Source: Azospirillum sp. SYSU D00513 (GTDB taxonomy: Bacteria > Pseudomonadota > Alphaproteobacteria > Azospirillales > Azospirillaceae). From it: a DNA stretch of 64,000 nt. Positions within the stretch are counted from its first letter, which is position 1; every line of letters starts with the position of its first letter. The notes below the pieces were generated by a model that was given only the letters and a program-made list of their open reading frames with translations, ran no database searches and was not told where the DNA came from. Positions 54,000 through 62,033 of the stretch are shown one piece after another. The DNA is taken from NCBI RefSeq assembly GCF_017356015.1, contig NZ_JAFIQV010000023.1, positions 1 to 64,000 on the forward strand. Reading direction: 5' to 3'. Both the position numbers and the translations under genes were made by a program.

Positions 54000-54311
54000 T
54001 CACGCCCGAGGCGGAGGATCGGCGAGCCGGCTTTCCAGCGCGTCCATCGCGCGGACGAGCTCCTGGATCGTTTCGTCGGCGTTGAGGCGCGCGTAGGGCC
54101 ACGCGTCGTCCGTGACCATGTGCGCCGCCTCGGCGCGCGCCATGGCGCGGTTGTGCAGGCCGCGGAGCGCGTCCAGCGTGCGCTCCAGCTCCTCCCGCCG
54201 GTCGGCCCCGCTGCGCTCGACGGCGTGGCGGAGCCGGTCCAGCCGCTCCGTCGCCGCGAGGATGAGATCGCGGCACTGCGCGTTGTGGGCTTGCCGGTTC
54301 AGGCAGCTCAT
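54000..54311 (-). CDS. Small helical protein, hypothetical
   Basis: The protein of about 103 residues begins MSCLNRQAHNAQCRDLIL and consists of charged amphipathic helices (LDRLRHAVERSGADRREELERTL, LVRAMDALESRLADPP). The ATG at 54311 has GGGAGGAA at good spacing; an ATG two codons upstream is possible but too close to that site. No known family. Confidence 0.6.
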   Translation of the reverse strand: MSCLNRQAHNAQCRDLILAATERLDRLRHAVERSGADRREELERTLDALRGLHNRAMARAEAAHMVTDDAWPYARLNADETIQELVRAMDALESRLADPPPRA

Positions 54312-54671
54312 TGCCATTTCCTCCCGCAGCGTCCCCGGAACGGAATGGCTTCGCTGCAGCGCAAAACAAAATGCGCCGCAGCGAAGAAACAGCCATGTCG
54401 AACGGTTCAAATTCCTGTGATGGTCCGTTCGCCGGTCCGGAGACGTTGGCGCATTCAGGCGCCGGTTCTTATTGTTTTCGGTCTTTTCTGGCGGGTTTGC
54501 TTGTCGAGGAAGCGCTCCGCGCCGTCCCGATACTCAAGCCCATCGGGGTGTACGCGTCAACCGAACCATGAGCCTATTACGGCCGAAGGGCTCCGGCCTC
54601 CCGCGCCCGGATGATGCCGGCCCTTATTGGCCGGCGGGCGCGCGAAGGGACCCGTGCCCCGGCCCGGCGGG
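54312..54671. other. Intergenic region before the bfd 3' end
   Basis: A 360-base gap between the small helical gene and bfd, both on the minus strand, so it contains the promoter of the former. A GC hairpin (54616-54622 with 54629-54635, loop CTTATT) lies 37 bases past the bfd stop and may help terminate it. No gene is convincing. Confidence 0.5.
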
Positions 54672-54947
54672 TTACTCCGCCGCGACCCCGTAGGGAATGG
54701 CGTCGAGATTGGCGGGCTCGAAGACGGGAGCGGGCTGGTGGATGACCTGCGCGGGCGAGAGGGACGGGCAGGCAGCACAAGCCCCGGCGCAGTGTTCCTG
54801 CGCCATGCTGCGCATGGTCGGCACGCATTTGCCGCACTGGACTTGGCTGTCGCAAAAACGGAAGACCGAGGCCGGCGTGGTCGCTCCCTGAGCGAGGGCC
54901 TGCTTGACCTTTTTCTCGTTCAGGGCGTTGCAGATGCAGACGTACAT
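54672..54947 (-). CDS. bfd: Bacterioferritin-associated ferredoxin-like [2Fe-2S] protein
   Basis: The 91-residue protein has the ligand set Cys4, Cys6, Cys38 and Cys41 (MYVCICNALN and QCGKC) of the BFD-like domain, which binds a 2Fe-2S cluster and reduces iron in bacterioferritin to mobilise it. It is about 27 residues longer than typical Bfd, with a Pro-rich tail containing three more cysteines (HCAGACAAC). A Fur-box-like sequence lies just upstream, matching iron control. Confidence 0.9.
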   Translation of the reverse strand: MYVCICNALNEKKVKQALAQGATTPASVFRFCDSQVQCGKCVPTMRSMAQEHCAGACAACPSLSPAQVIHQPAPVFEPANLDAIPYGVAAE

Positions 54948-54991
54948 GAAGCCTCGGCGGCGCTATCGCTTTGAACGCCCCAAGCAGTAGA

Positions 54992-55016
54992 GATAATGAG
55001 AATGGTTGTCAATCTC
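54992..55016 (-). promoter_or_regulatory. Fur-box-like site upstream of bfd
   Basis: GATAATGAGAATGGTTGTCAATCTC, given here as coordinates 54992-55016, starts with a perfect GATAATGA half of the Fur consensus. TGAGA and TCTCA form partial inverted repeats around it. It lies about 45 bases upstream of the bfd start. Confidence 0.6.
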
Positions 55017-55135
55017 ACGATCGAGGCAAACCCCGCCGCCGCGCGGGGTGCGCCGGTTTGTCACAGCCGTGCCCGGGCAGGGGAGGGCCGCCTAGCCCGC
55101 TTGCATTCCGCGGGCCGGAGGGGTAGCCCCTTGCC

Positions 55136-56128
55136 ATGAACGACACGACCCCCGGCGCCCCGCCGCCCAACCGGCAATCCTCTCCGCAACCCTCCCGGCC
55201 CGCCGCCGACGCCGCGGCCCACGAGCCGTTCGGCCAGACGGTCTATCTGGCCCCGGAGGGATTCACGGACGACCTCGTGAAGGAACTGGGTGAGGTTTCC
55301 CTGGTCGAGGACCGGCTGGTTTTCGCGCCGGGTCCCGCGCGCCCCTCGGCCTGGGCGCAGAATGTGTGGATCGACCCGGTGACGATCCCCATCACTTCGA
55401 TCAAGGGCGGGGCCAAGGCCTTGCGCGGCCTTCAGCGGAACTGGGCGCTCTGGCCTTTGCGCCACCATGGGCGCGCCAAGCTGATCCAGGAGAACCTTCC
55501 GCACGTCTCGGCCAAGCCGATCACCTTCCCGACGCCCCGGCCGACGGCGCCGCTGGGGTCATGGACGCTGCTGGACGAGAACACCATCCTGGCGGCCCCG
55601 CACTGCTCCAGCCCCTTCCGCCATGGCGAGGCGGTGTTCGTTGAGAACAGGACGGCCCCGCCGAGCCGCGCCTACCTGAAGCTCTGGGAGGCGCTGACGC
55701 AGCTTGGCCACTGGCCGGGGCCGGGCGACCGCTGCCTGGACCTCGGCTCCAGCCCCGGCGGCTGGACCTGGGTGCTGCACGAGCTGGGGGCGAGCGTGGT
55801 CAGCGTCGACAAGGCGCCGCTCGACCCGTCCGTCGGCCGGCTGCCGCGCGTCGAGTTCCGGCAGGAGAGCGCCTTCGGGCTGCGGCCGCAGGACATCGGG
55901 CCGGTCGACTGGCTGGTCTGCGACGTGATCTGCTACCCGACCCGGCTTCTCCGGCTGGTGCAGGGCTGGATGGAGAGCGGGCTCGCCAAGCGCTTCGTCT
56001 GCACGCTGAAGTTCCAGGGCGAGACCGACCACGAGACGGCGCGCGCCTTCGCCGCCATCCCGGGTGGCCGGGTCATGCACCTCTTCAACAACAAGCATGA
56101 ACTGACCTGGATGTGGCCGGGACCCTGA
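55136..56128 (+). CDS. RlmM-like SAM-dependent RNA methyltransferase
   Basis: The 330-residue protein has a non-catalytic N-terminal part and a C-terminal FtsJ-type methyltransferase domain (about 180-330). The SAM loop is LDLGSSPGGWTWVL, the acidic residue VVSVDKAPLD, and the later motifs WLVCDVIC and KFVCTLKFQG-like (RFVCTLKFQGE). This resembles RlmM, which 2'-O-methylates 23S rRNA C2498, but the similarity is of the domain only and the target is inferred. The first 30 residues are Pro/Ala-rich. Confidence 0.82.
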   Translation: MNDTTPGAPPPNRQSSPQPSRPAADAAAHEPFGQTVYLAPEGFTDDLVKELGEVSLVEDRLVFAPGPARPSAWAQNVWIDPVTIPITSIKGGAKALRGLQRNWALWPLRHHGRAKLIQENLPHVSAKPITFPTPRPTAPLGSWTLLDENTILAAPHCSSPFRHGEAVFVENRTAPPSRAYLKLWEALTQLGHWPGPGDRCLDLGSSPGGWTWVLHELGASVVSVDKAPLDPSVGRLPRVEFRQESAFGLRPQDIGPVDWLVCDVICYPTRLLRLVQGWMESGLAKRFVCTLKFQGETDHETARAFAAIPGGRVMHLFNNKHELTWMWPGP

Positions 56129-56419
56129 CGGCGTTCCGGCTCTCCGCGATAGGACAGGCGGGCGGTCATAGGGGCGCCGCCGCGAGACTGTTCTATGGCG
56201 CGCAGGGGTGTCGGCCCTTCGGCCGGCCCAGGTTTATGAAAAATTGAGGGCAAAGATCTTATACTTTTGAGCGTTGGTGTGTCTTCTTGGTCACCTGTGG
56301 TCATTTTCGGCGAATGCTGCGGATGAACTCCCTTCCGCGCCGCGTTAACCAAGCATCAACTGGTCGCGTGCACAATATTCGCAGCAGCGGGTTTGCTTGC
56401 GGATGGCGGGAGTTAGGCC

Positions 56420-56551
56420 ATGGCCCAGGAATTGAAGAGTTTCCGGAAGGATTGGCAGCGCTGGTCGCGGACCGAGCGCGCCATGGCCGTGGCGCTGGCC
56501 GTCCTGGTGGCCGCGATCCTCGGCGGACCCATCTCGCAGGGCCTGTTCTGA
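56420..56551 (+). CDS. 43-residue single-helix membrane microprotein
   Basis: A short frame of 43 residues starts MAQELKSFRKDWQRW and ends GGPISQGLF. It has a strongly basic, Trp-containing N-terminus and one hydrophobic helix (about 22-36, MAVALAVLVAAILGG). GGGAGTTAGG precedes the ATG. It resembles other short alphaproteobacterial tail-anchored proteins, but no function is known. Confidence 0.62.
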   Translation: MAQELKSFRKDWQRWSRTERAMAVALAVLVAAILGGPISQGLF

Positions 56552-56857
56552 GCAGCAGTGCTGCGGCTTCCATGAACAGGCCCACTGTTCGCGGGCCAGC
56601 CTTCGTCCCGGCAGGTTCTCCCGCCAGGTTCCCGGTCAGGTCAGGACCGGTGTCTTCCGTCTCTTGCATATGATACCGGGTTCCGGAAAATTCCGACCTC
56701 CGAACCGGGTATAGGGCCGCGACTGCGGCCCCGCGCCCCCTGGCGCAGAAATCGTGGCGCGGAAGTCCTGACCACAGGTCAGGACTTCATGAAAATCGTA
56801 TAAGTCCGATGGCTGCCGGCACGGCCCTGTCCGACCTGCCTGGCCGCGTCTCGTGCG
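56552..56857. other. Intergenic region with a 12-bp perfect hairpin
   Basis: A 306-base gap between the microprotein gene and the convergent pentapeptide gene. The hairpin at 56762-56788 is the only clear structure. A short open frame runs through it on the plus strand but shows no coding character. Confidence 0.5.
56762..56788. terminator. Perfect 12-bp hairpin
   Basis: GAAGTCCTGACC (56762-56773), loop ACA, and its exact complement (56777-56788). It sits between the convergent microprotein and pentapeptide genes. It has no T-run, so it could be a Rho-assisted terminator or another structured element. Confidence 0.5.
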
Positions 56858-58183
56858 TCAGCGCCGCCGCCAGCCGGTGCCCTGAAGGCCGTTCCCTTGC
56901 AGGCCCGTGCCAAGCAGCTTGGCGCCGGTCAGGTCTGCGCCCTCCAGGTCGGCCTGGTCGAGCTTCGCTTCGCTGAGATTGGCCTGGACCAGGCAGGTGC
57001 CGTTCAGGTGGGCGCGGGTGAGGTTCGCGCCCATCAGGTTGGCGGCCCAGCTCCGCCCCGTGGAGCGGCCCGCCGGGTCCTTGATCTCGGCGGGACCAAG
57101 GCGCACGCGCGTCAGGTCGGCCTCGCCGAGCTGGGCGTAGCTGAGATTGGCGCCGGACAGGTCGGCGCCGATGAGGTTGGCCCCCTCCAGATTGGCGCCG
57201 GACAGGTCCGCCATCATCAGACGGGCGCCCGACAGGGCCGATCCCGACAGGTTCGCGCCGCGCAGGGACGCCGCGCTGAGATTGACGCCGCGCAGGTCGG
57301 CGCGCGACAGGTCGGCCCCGTCCAGGTCCGCCCGTTCGCCGCGCTGGCCGAAGCTGTCGATCCAGCGCTCATGGTCGAAGATGGCGCGCTGGATCTCCGA
57401 TCCCATGGCGTCCAGGGGGCGCGCCATGAGAGCCGCGCCGAGGTTCACCTGGGCCAGGTCGCAGTCGGCCATGCGCGTGCCGACCAGATCGGCCCCGTTG
57501 AAGACCGCTCCCTCCAGCACCGCGCCGGACAGGTTGGCGCCGTTCAGCCGGGCGCCGGTCAGGTTGGCCCCGCTCAGGTTGGCCCCGCCGAGATCGGCGT
57601 TGTTGAGGATGCCGCTCGTGAGGTCGGCGCCGCTCAGGTTGGCGTTGCGCAGCACGGCGCCAGTCAGGTCGGCGCAGGGCTCCTCCTCGCCGCCTTTGCC
57701 TTCCGCCGTGCGGCGCGCGAGGACGGACCTGTGCAGTTGGCGCAGCGTTTCCTGCTCCTGCGGGCTTGATGCGCCGGAACGGCGGACCGGGCCGCCGGCA
57801 TCCAGCGCGCCGGCGCGCAGGTCGGCGCCGCGCAGGTTCGCCTCCGTCAGGTCGGTGGCGCGCAGGCGCACGCCGCGCAGATCGGTCTGAGAAAGGTTGG
57901 CGCGGCTGACGTCCGCGTCCTCAAGCTCCGCGCAGAACAGGTCGGCGCCGGCGAGGTTCGCGTTGCTCAGGCGGCATTTGGACAGGCGCGCCCCCGCCAT
58001 CTGCGCGGCGCGCAGATCGCGCTGCGACAGGTCGGCGCCCTCGAGGTCGAGGCCCGACAGGTTCGCGCGCGCGCCGCCGGGCTGGCCCTTGACCCAGCGG
58101 GCATGGCGCTCCAGAACCTCGGCCAGTTGATCCGGGCGGAGTGAGGAAGCGCTGAGGGACGGGGGGAGTGTGGCCGTTGGCAA
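56858..58183 (-). CDS. Pentapeptide-repeat protein
   Basis: The 441-residue protein is almost entirely A(D/N)LxX pentapeptide repeats in two blocks, with a non-repeat Arg/Glu-rich linker near 135-165 (SGASSPQEQETLRQLHRSVLARR). The N-terminal 30 residues (SASSLRPDQLAEVLERHARWV) echo the start of the pentapeptide/PilZ protein at 42461, where a similar HQKWLKHRGGRRADLS stretch leads into the repeats, so the two are probably paralogs. The open frame begins at a TTG at 58183; there is no ATG before residue 60. It has no PilZ tail. The function is unknown. Confidence 0.8.
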   Translation of the reverse strand: MPTATLPPSLSASSLRPDQLAEVLERHARWVKGQPGGARANLSGLDLEGADLSQRDLRAAQMAGARLSKCRLSNANLAGADLFCAELEDADVSRANLSQTDLRGVRLRATDLTEANLRGADLRAGALDAGGPVRRSGASSPQEQETLRQLHRSVLARRTAEGKGGEEEPCADLTGAVLRNANLSGADLTSGILNNADLGGANLSGANLTGARLNGANLSGAVLEGAVFNGADLVGTRMADCDLAQVNLGAALMARPLDAMGSEIQRAIFDHERWIDSFGQRGERADLDGADLSRADLRGVNLSAASLRGANLSGSALSGARLMMADLSGANLEGANLIGADLSGANLSYAQLGEADLTRVRLGPAEIKDPAGRSTGRSWAANLMGANLTRAHLNGTCLVQANLSEAKLDQADLEGADLTGAKLLGTGLQGNGLQGTGWRRR

Positions 58184-58383
58184 AACACGCCTGAGCGAGT
58201 TGTTTCACTACCCCTATTGTGTGGGATCAAACGTTACTGAAGCCTAAACGTAGCCTTTCGCTGCATTGCGATTTTGTAACCGGATTTTGTTGCTCCCTTG
58301 TCACAGCATGAGGCGGCAAAGAAACACATTCTGGACAGGCGGCCGAGCTTTGCACTACGGATCCGCCAAACCAGGGGTCCATC

Positions 58384-60141
58384 ATGACACGCCTAGCGTC
58401 ACTTCTGCTCGCCTGCCTCCTCGCGCCCATGTCCATCCTGGGTAATTCTTCCGCGCTGGCTGGCGTCCAGGAGCGTGCCGGGCCGGAGATCCTGCCGGGT
58501 GCCGGCCTTTCCGGCACCCAGGCCATCGCGGCACCCGCGGACGCGGCCGGGCTGGACGCCGCCATCGCCGAACGTCTGGCGGAAGGCCGCCGGACCGTCG
58601 CGGGCCGCCCGGTCGGGGTCGAGACGTTGCGGCGCCTCTACGCGCAACGCGGCTTCGCGCCGGTGTGGGTCGGCAGCGGCAGCGTCCATGCCGCGGCGCA
58701 GGCCCTGCTGGAGGCGTTGGACGGAGCCGAAGCGGAAGGTCTGACCGCCGCGGACTACCACCCGGACCACATCGCCGAGCGGCTCTCGGCCCTGCCGCGC
58801 CTGACCTTGGCCGAGCGGGCGGAACTGGACCTCCTGCTCACCGACGCGGCCCTGCGCTACGGGAGCCATCTGCGCTCCGGCCGGGTGGCGCCCAAGGCGA
58901 TCAACCCCGAATTCGCCATCACCCCGCCGCGCGTCGAGCCGGCAACCCTGCTGTCCGGCCTGCTCGGTGCTTCGGACGTCCGCGCCTATGTCCAGGCGCT
59001 GGCACCGAGCCGGTCCGAATACGGCGCTCTGAAGACGGCGCTGCGGCAGTACCGGGACCTTGCGGCGGCTGGCGGCTGGCCCGCCGTGCCGAGCCCGCGC
59101 GTGGCGAAGCTGGAACCCGGCATGACCGATCCGGCGGTCAAGGCGCTGCGCAAGCGGCTGGCGGTGACCGGCGAGTACAAGGGCGATGTCAAGAGCAAGG
59201 CCGGCGACCTGTACGATCCGCCCCTGAAGGCGGCGGTCGAGCGGTTCCAGGCCCGGCACGGGCTCACCGTGGACGGGGTGGTCGGACCCGGCACCCTCAC
59301 GGCGCTCAACATGCCGGCCAGCGAGCGGGTGGAGCAGATCCTCTCCAACCTGGAGCGGCTGCGCTGGCTGCCCGACAGCTTCGGCGACCGCTACGTGCTG
59401 GTGAACATCCCCGAATTCACCCTGAAGGCCTTCGACGGCGGCGCCGTGGCACGGGAGATGCGGGTGATCGTCGGCACCCCCGTGCGCGCGACGCCCATCA
59501 TGTCGAGCACCATCACCTCGGTGACGCTGAATCCGACCTGGACGATGACGCCCAAGCTGGCGCGAGAGGATTACCTGCCGAAGTTCATCCGGGATCCGAG
59601 CTACGTCACCAGCCACAACTTCACGGTCTTCGCGAGCTGGGCGCCGGACGCTCCGGCTCTCGATCCGCGGCGCATCAACTGGAAGACGCTCGGCAACGGC
59701 ATCAACAAGCTGCGCATCCGGCAGGCGCCAGGGCCGGAGAACGCGCTGGGGCAGATCAAGTTCAACATCCCCAACGCCTTCGACGTGTACCTGCACGACA
59801 CGCCGGGCCGGGAGAAGTTCGACAAGACGGTGCGCATCTTCTCCTCCGGCTGCGTGCGGCTGGGCGACCCGATGGCGCTGGCGGAATTCGTCTTCAGCGA
59901 AACGCCGGACTGGCCGCTGGACCGCCGCAACCGGCAGCTCGACTCGGGCGAGACCAAGATCGTCCCGCTTAAGAAAGCCGTGCCGGTGCATCTCCTCTAT
60001 CAGACGGCCTGGGTGGATGGGCATGGCGCGGTGCAGTTCCGCACCGACGTGTACGGGCGCGACGCCGAGGTGCTGGACGGCATCGCGCGTCGCGGCTTCG
60101 CCCCCCAGCGCGTCCAGCGCGTGGCCGACGCCCAGCGCTGA
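58384..60141 (+). CDS. L,D-transpeptidase, YcbB/LdtD-like
   Basis: This enzyme makes 3-3 cross-links in peptidoglycan. The 585-residue protein has a signal peptide (about 1-25), a YcbB-type scaffold domain (about 80-225), a peptidoglycan-binding domain (about 247-312, MTDPAVKALRKRLAVTGEY) and the YkuD catalytic domain. The catalytic cysteine is Cys490 in SSGCVRLGDP, and the conserved histidine is His471 in YLHDTPGREKFDK. The start is the first ATG of the signal peptide. It is divergent from the pentapeptide gene upstream. Confidence 0.93.
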   Translation: MTRLASLLLACLLAPMSILGNSSALAGVQERAGPEILPGAGLSGTQAIAAPADAAGLDAAIAERLAEGRRTVAGRPVGVETLRRLYAQRGFAPVWVGSGSVHAAAQALLEALDGAEAEGLTAADYHPDHIAERLSALPRLTLAERAELDLLLTDAALRYGSHLRSGRVAPKAINPEFAITPPRVEPATLLSGLLGASDVRAYVQALAPSRSEYGALKTALRQYRDLAAAGGWPAVPSPRVAKLEPGMTDPAVKALRKRLAVTGEYKGDVKSKAGDLYDPPLKAAVERFQARHGLTVDGVVGPGTLTALNMPASERVEQILSNLERLRWLPDSFGDRYVLVNIPEFTLKAFDGGAVAREMRVIVGTPVRATPIMSSTITSVTLNPTWTMTPKLAREDYLPKFIRDPSYVTSHNFTVFASWAPDAPALDPRRINWKTLGNGINKLRIRQAPGPENALGQIKFNIPNAFDVYLHDTPGREKFDKTVRIFSSGCVRLGDPMALAEFVFSETPDWPLDRRNRQLDSGETKIVPLKKAVPVHLLYQTAWVDGHGAVQFRTDVYGRDAEVLDGIARRGFAPQRVQRVADAQR

Positions 60142-60267
60142 CGCCGGAAAGCCCGTCCCGCCTTTTCCTGCTTCGCGGCGTGGCGGGAAAAGGGGGCGGG
60201 AGTCCTTGCGTTGCCCGGCCCCGGCGTGCGACACCGCGCGGAATTCCCGAAACCGCCGGTGCTTGCC

Positions 60268-60519
60268 GTGGCTCCCGCCATCTTCAAACGCTTCAAGATC
60301 CACTTCACGCGGCCGCTGCCCGGCCTGCGCCCCGGCCGTCCGGAGCGCGACGCCATGGTCGAACGCGTGAAGCGCTTCGCCTCCGAAAACGGCATGGCCG
60401 GTGACCTGCATTCCATCGCGCCCTCGGCCGCCTTCGGCATCCTTGAAGTGCTCTGCACCGAAAAGCTCGCCCGCCGTCTGAGCGACCTGTCGGAAGTGGA
60501 ATCCGTCCTGGAGGCCTGA
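60268..60519 (+). CDS. Small basic protein, hypothetical
   Basis: The protein of about 83 residues from the GTG at 60268 (VAPAIFKRFKIHFTRPLPG) is basic at the N-terminus and helical in the rest (VERVKRFASENGMAGDLHSI, LARRLSDLSEVESVLEA). An ATG at 60211 would add a Pro-rich extension. No family is recognised. It is downstream of the L,D-transpeptidase in the same direction. Confidence 0.5.
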   Translation: MAPAIFKRFKIHFTRPLPGLRPGRPERDAMVERVKRFASENGMAGDLHSIAPSAAFGILEVLCTEKLARRLSDLSEVESVLEA

Positions 60520-60729
60520 AACCCGCCGGCCTTCTGCCATCCGGCGACTTGACGCCGCCGGCGTGCCCCTCGGCCTTGCGGGCGCCCGCCGCGCCACCCA
60601 TGTGGGTGACATCCGAGGCCGCCCCATGGGGGGCTCCTCAGTCCCCCTTTTTCCCGAAGACCGAACGGGGCAGGCGCGACACCGCCGGCCGCGCCCGGCC
60701 GGGCCGTTTCCTGCAGGGCCGATTCCGCG

Positions 60730-61572
60730 ATGTCCTTCATCTCATCCCCGTCCGCCACCGCCATTGCCGCCACCACGTCCGGTGCCGCCGGGAGCGCTCC
60801 GGAGGGTCTCTATTCCGGCCTCGTCGTGTTCGGCGACAGCCTGTCCGACACCGGCAACGCCGGGCACCGGCGCTTCTCCAACGGCCCGCTCTGGGTGCAG
60901 CGGCTGGCCGACGCGCTCGGACTTCCGCTCGTCCCCTCTACGGCGGGCGGCACAAACTACGCGATCGGCGGCGCGCAGACCCGGGGCGGCGTCGCGTCCC
61001 ACAGCCTGCGCGGGCAGGTGGACCGCTTCCTGGGCCAGGCGGGGCGGGCCGATCCGGACGCGCTCCACATCGTTTATGGCGGGGGCAACGACCTTCGCGC
61101 GGCCGTGGCGGCGTCCGACCCCTGGGGGGCCGTGATGGGTGCCGCGGCCGGAGCCGGCGGGATCATCGCCGATCTGGCCGCGGCGGGCGCGCGCCATTTC
61201 CTGGTGCCGAACCTGCCGGATCTCGGCCGCGTGCCCGAGTTGCGCCGCTTCGGTCCCTTCGCCGTCCAGGTCGCTGGCCTCGTGTCGTCCGCCTACAACC
61301 AGGCGCTCGCCTCCGGGCTCGACGATCTCGAACGTCGGGCGGCGGAACAAGGATGGGACATCCGCCTGCATCGGCTGGACGTCTGGACCCTGCTGGAAGA
61401 GGTTGTCGCGGACCCGGCGGCGGCCGGCTTCTCGAACGTCATCGATGCCTGGCCGGGCGCCGGCTCCGGCCGGGACGCGGACCGGTACCTGTTCTGGGAC
61501 GGCATCCATCCCACCGCCGCCGCGCATGCGAGGCTCGCCGAGGCCGCACGAAAGGCCGTCGTGTCTGTTTAA
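60730..61572 (+). CDS. GDSL/SGNH family esterase
   Basis: The 280-residue protein has the family blocks in order: block I VVFGDSLSDTGN with the nucleophile Ser, block II GGTNYAIGGAQT with its Gly, block III VYGGGNDLR with its Asn, and block V DGIHPTAAAH with Asp and His. This is the plant-type/autotransporter-like GDSL lipase pattern. There is no clear signal peptide. The ester substrate is unknown. Confidence 0.9.
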   Translation: MSFISSPSATAIAATTSGAAGSAPEGLYSGLVVFGDSLSDTGNAGHRRFSNGPLWVQRLADALGLPLVPSTAGGTNYAIGGAQTRGGVASHSLRGQVDRFLGQAGRADPDALHIVYGGGNDLRAAVAASDPWGAVMGAAAGAGGIIADLAAAGARHFLVPNLPDLGRVPELRRFGPFAVQVAGLVSSAYNQALASGLDDLERRAAEQGWDIRLHRLDVWTLLEEVVADPAAAGFSNVIDAWPGAGSGRDADRYLFWDGIHPTAAAHARLAEAARKAVVSV

Positions 61573-61600
61573 GACCAAGAACGCCGTTAGGACCTGCCGC

Positions 61601-61903
61601 ATGGATCCGCTTTTGCTCGCCGATGTGCTGGAGCCGGTGCTGAACGCGTCGGAGAACGACGACGGCGCCCTCATGGAGGCCGTCAACCTGTCCGCCGAGG
61701 CCTTGGCCGCGCTGGGCGCCGTGATCCTCGACCGCAACGGCCGGCCGGCGGACGGGGTCACCGACGAGCGCGCGGTGGTGGCCGCCCTCAACACTCATGC
61801 CAACACGCTGATGCGCGCCGGCCGGCTCGACGACGTGGTCGAGGCGCTGCAGCTCGCCCAGCGCATCGGGCTGCTCGCCCACCCGCACCCGCGCACCGCC
61901 TGA
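61601..61903 (+). CDS. Small helical protein, hypothetical
   Basis: The 100-residue protein begins MDPLLLADVLEPVLNASEND and is all helical by composition (AVNLSAEALAALGAVILD, VVAALNTHANTLMRAGRLDDVVEALQLAQRIG). The C-terminal half resembles a TPR-like hairpin, but no clear family is seen. It starts 28 bases after the GDSL gene. Confidence 0.6.
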   Translation: MDPLLLADVLEPVLNASENDDGALMEAVNLSAEALAALGAVILDRNGRPADGVTDERAVVAALNTHANTLMRAGRLDDVVEALQLAQRIGLLAHPHPRTA

Positions 61904-62033
61904 CGGCTGCGTTCCGGTCGGGGCGCTCCGGTCCCTGGAGACTATGGAAATCCAATAGTTTTCCGCAGGTGAGAACAATCGCGGGACCTCCCTGTTGAGC
62001 GACGGTGCAAGCCGCTCAGCACGGAGAAACCCC

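Noticed and set aside
51895..54096. Long plus-strand open frame opposite the molybdopterin oxidoreductase
   Set aside because: Shadow of a gene with clear iron-sulfur and molybdopterin motifs.
56345..56359. CtrA-like TTAA-N7-TCAA near 56345
   Set aside because: One mismatch and no gene with a known CtrA link beside it; too weak to claim.
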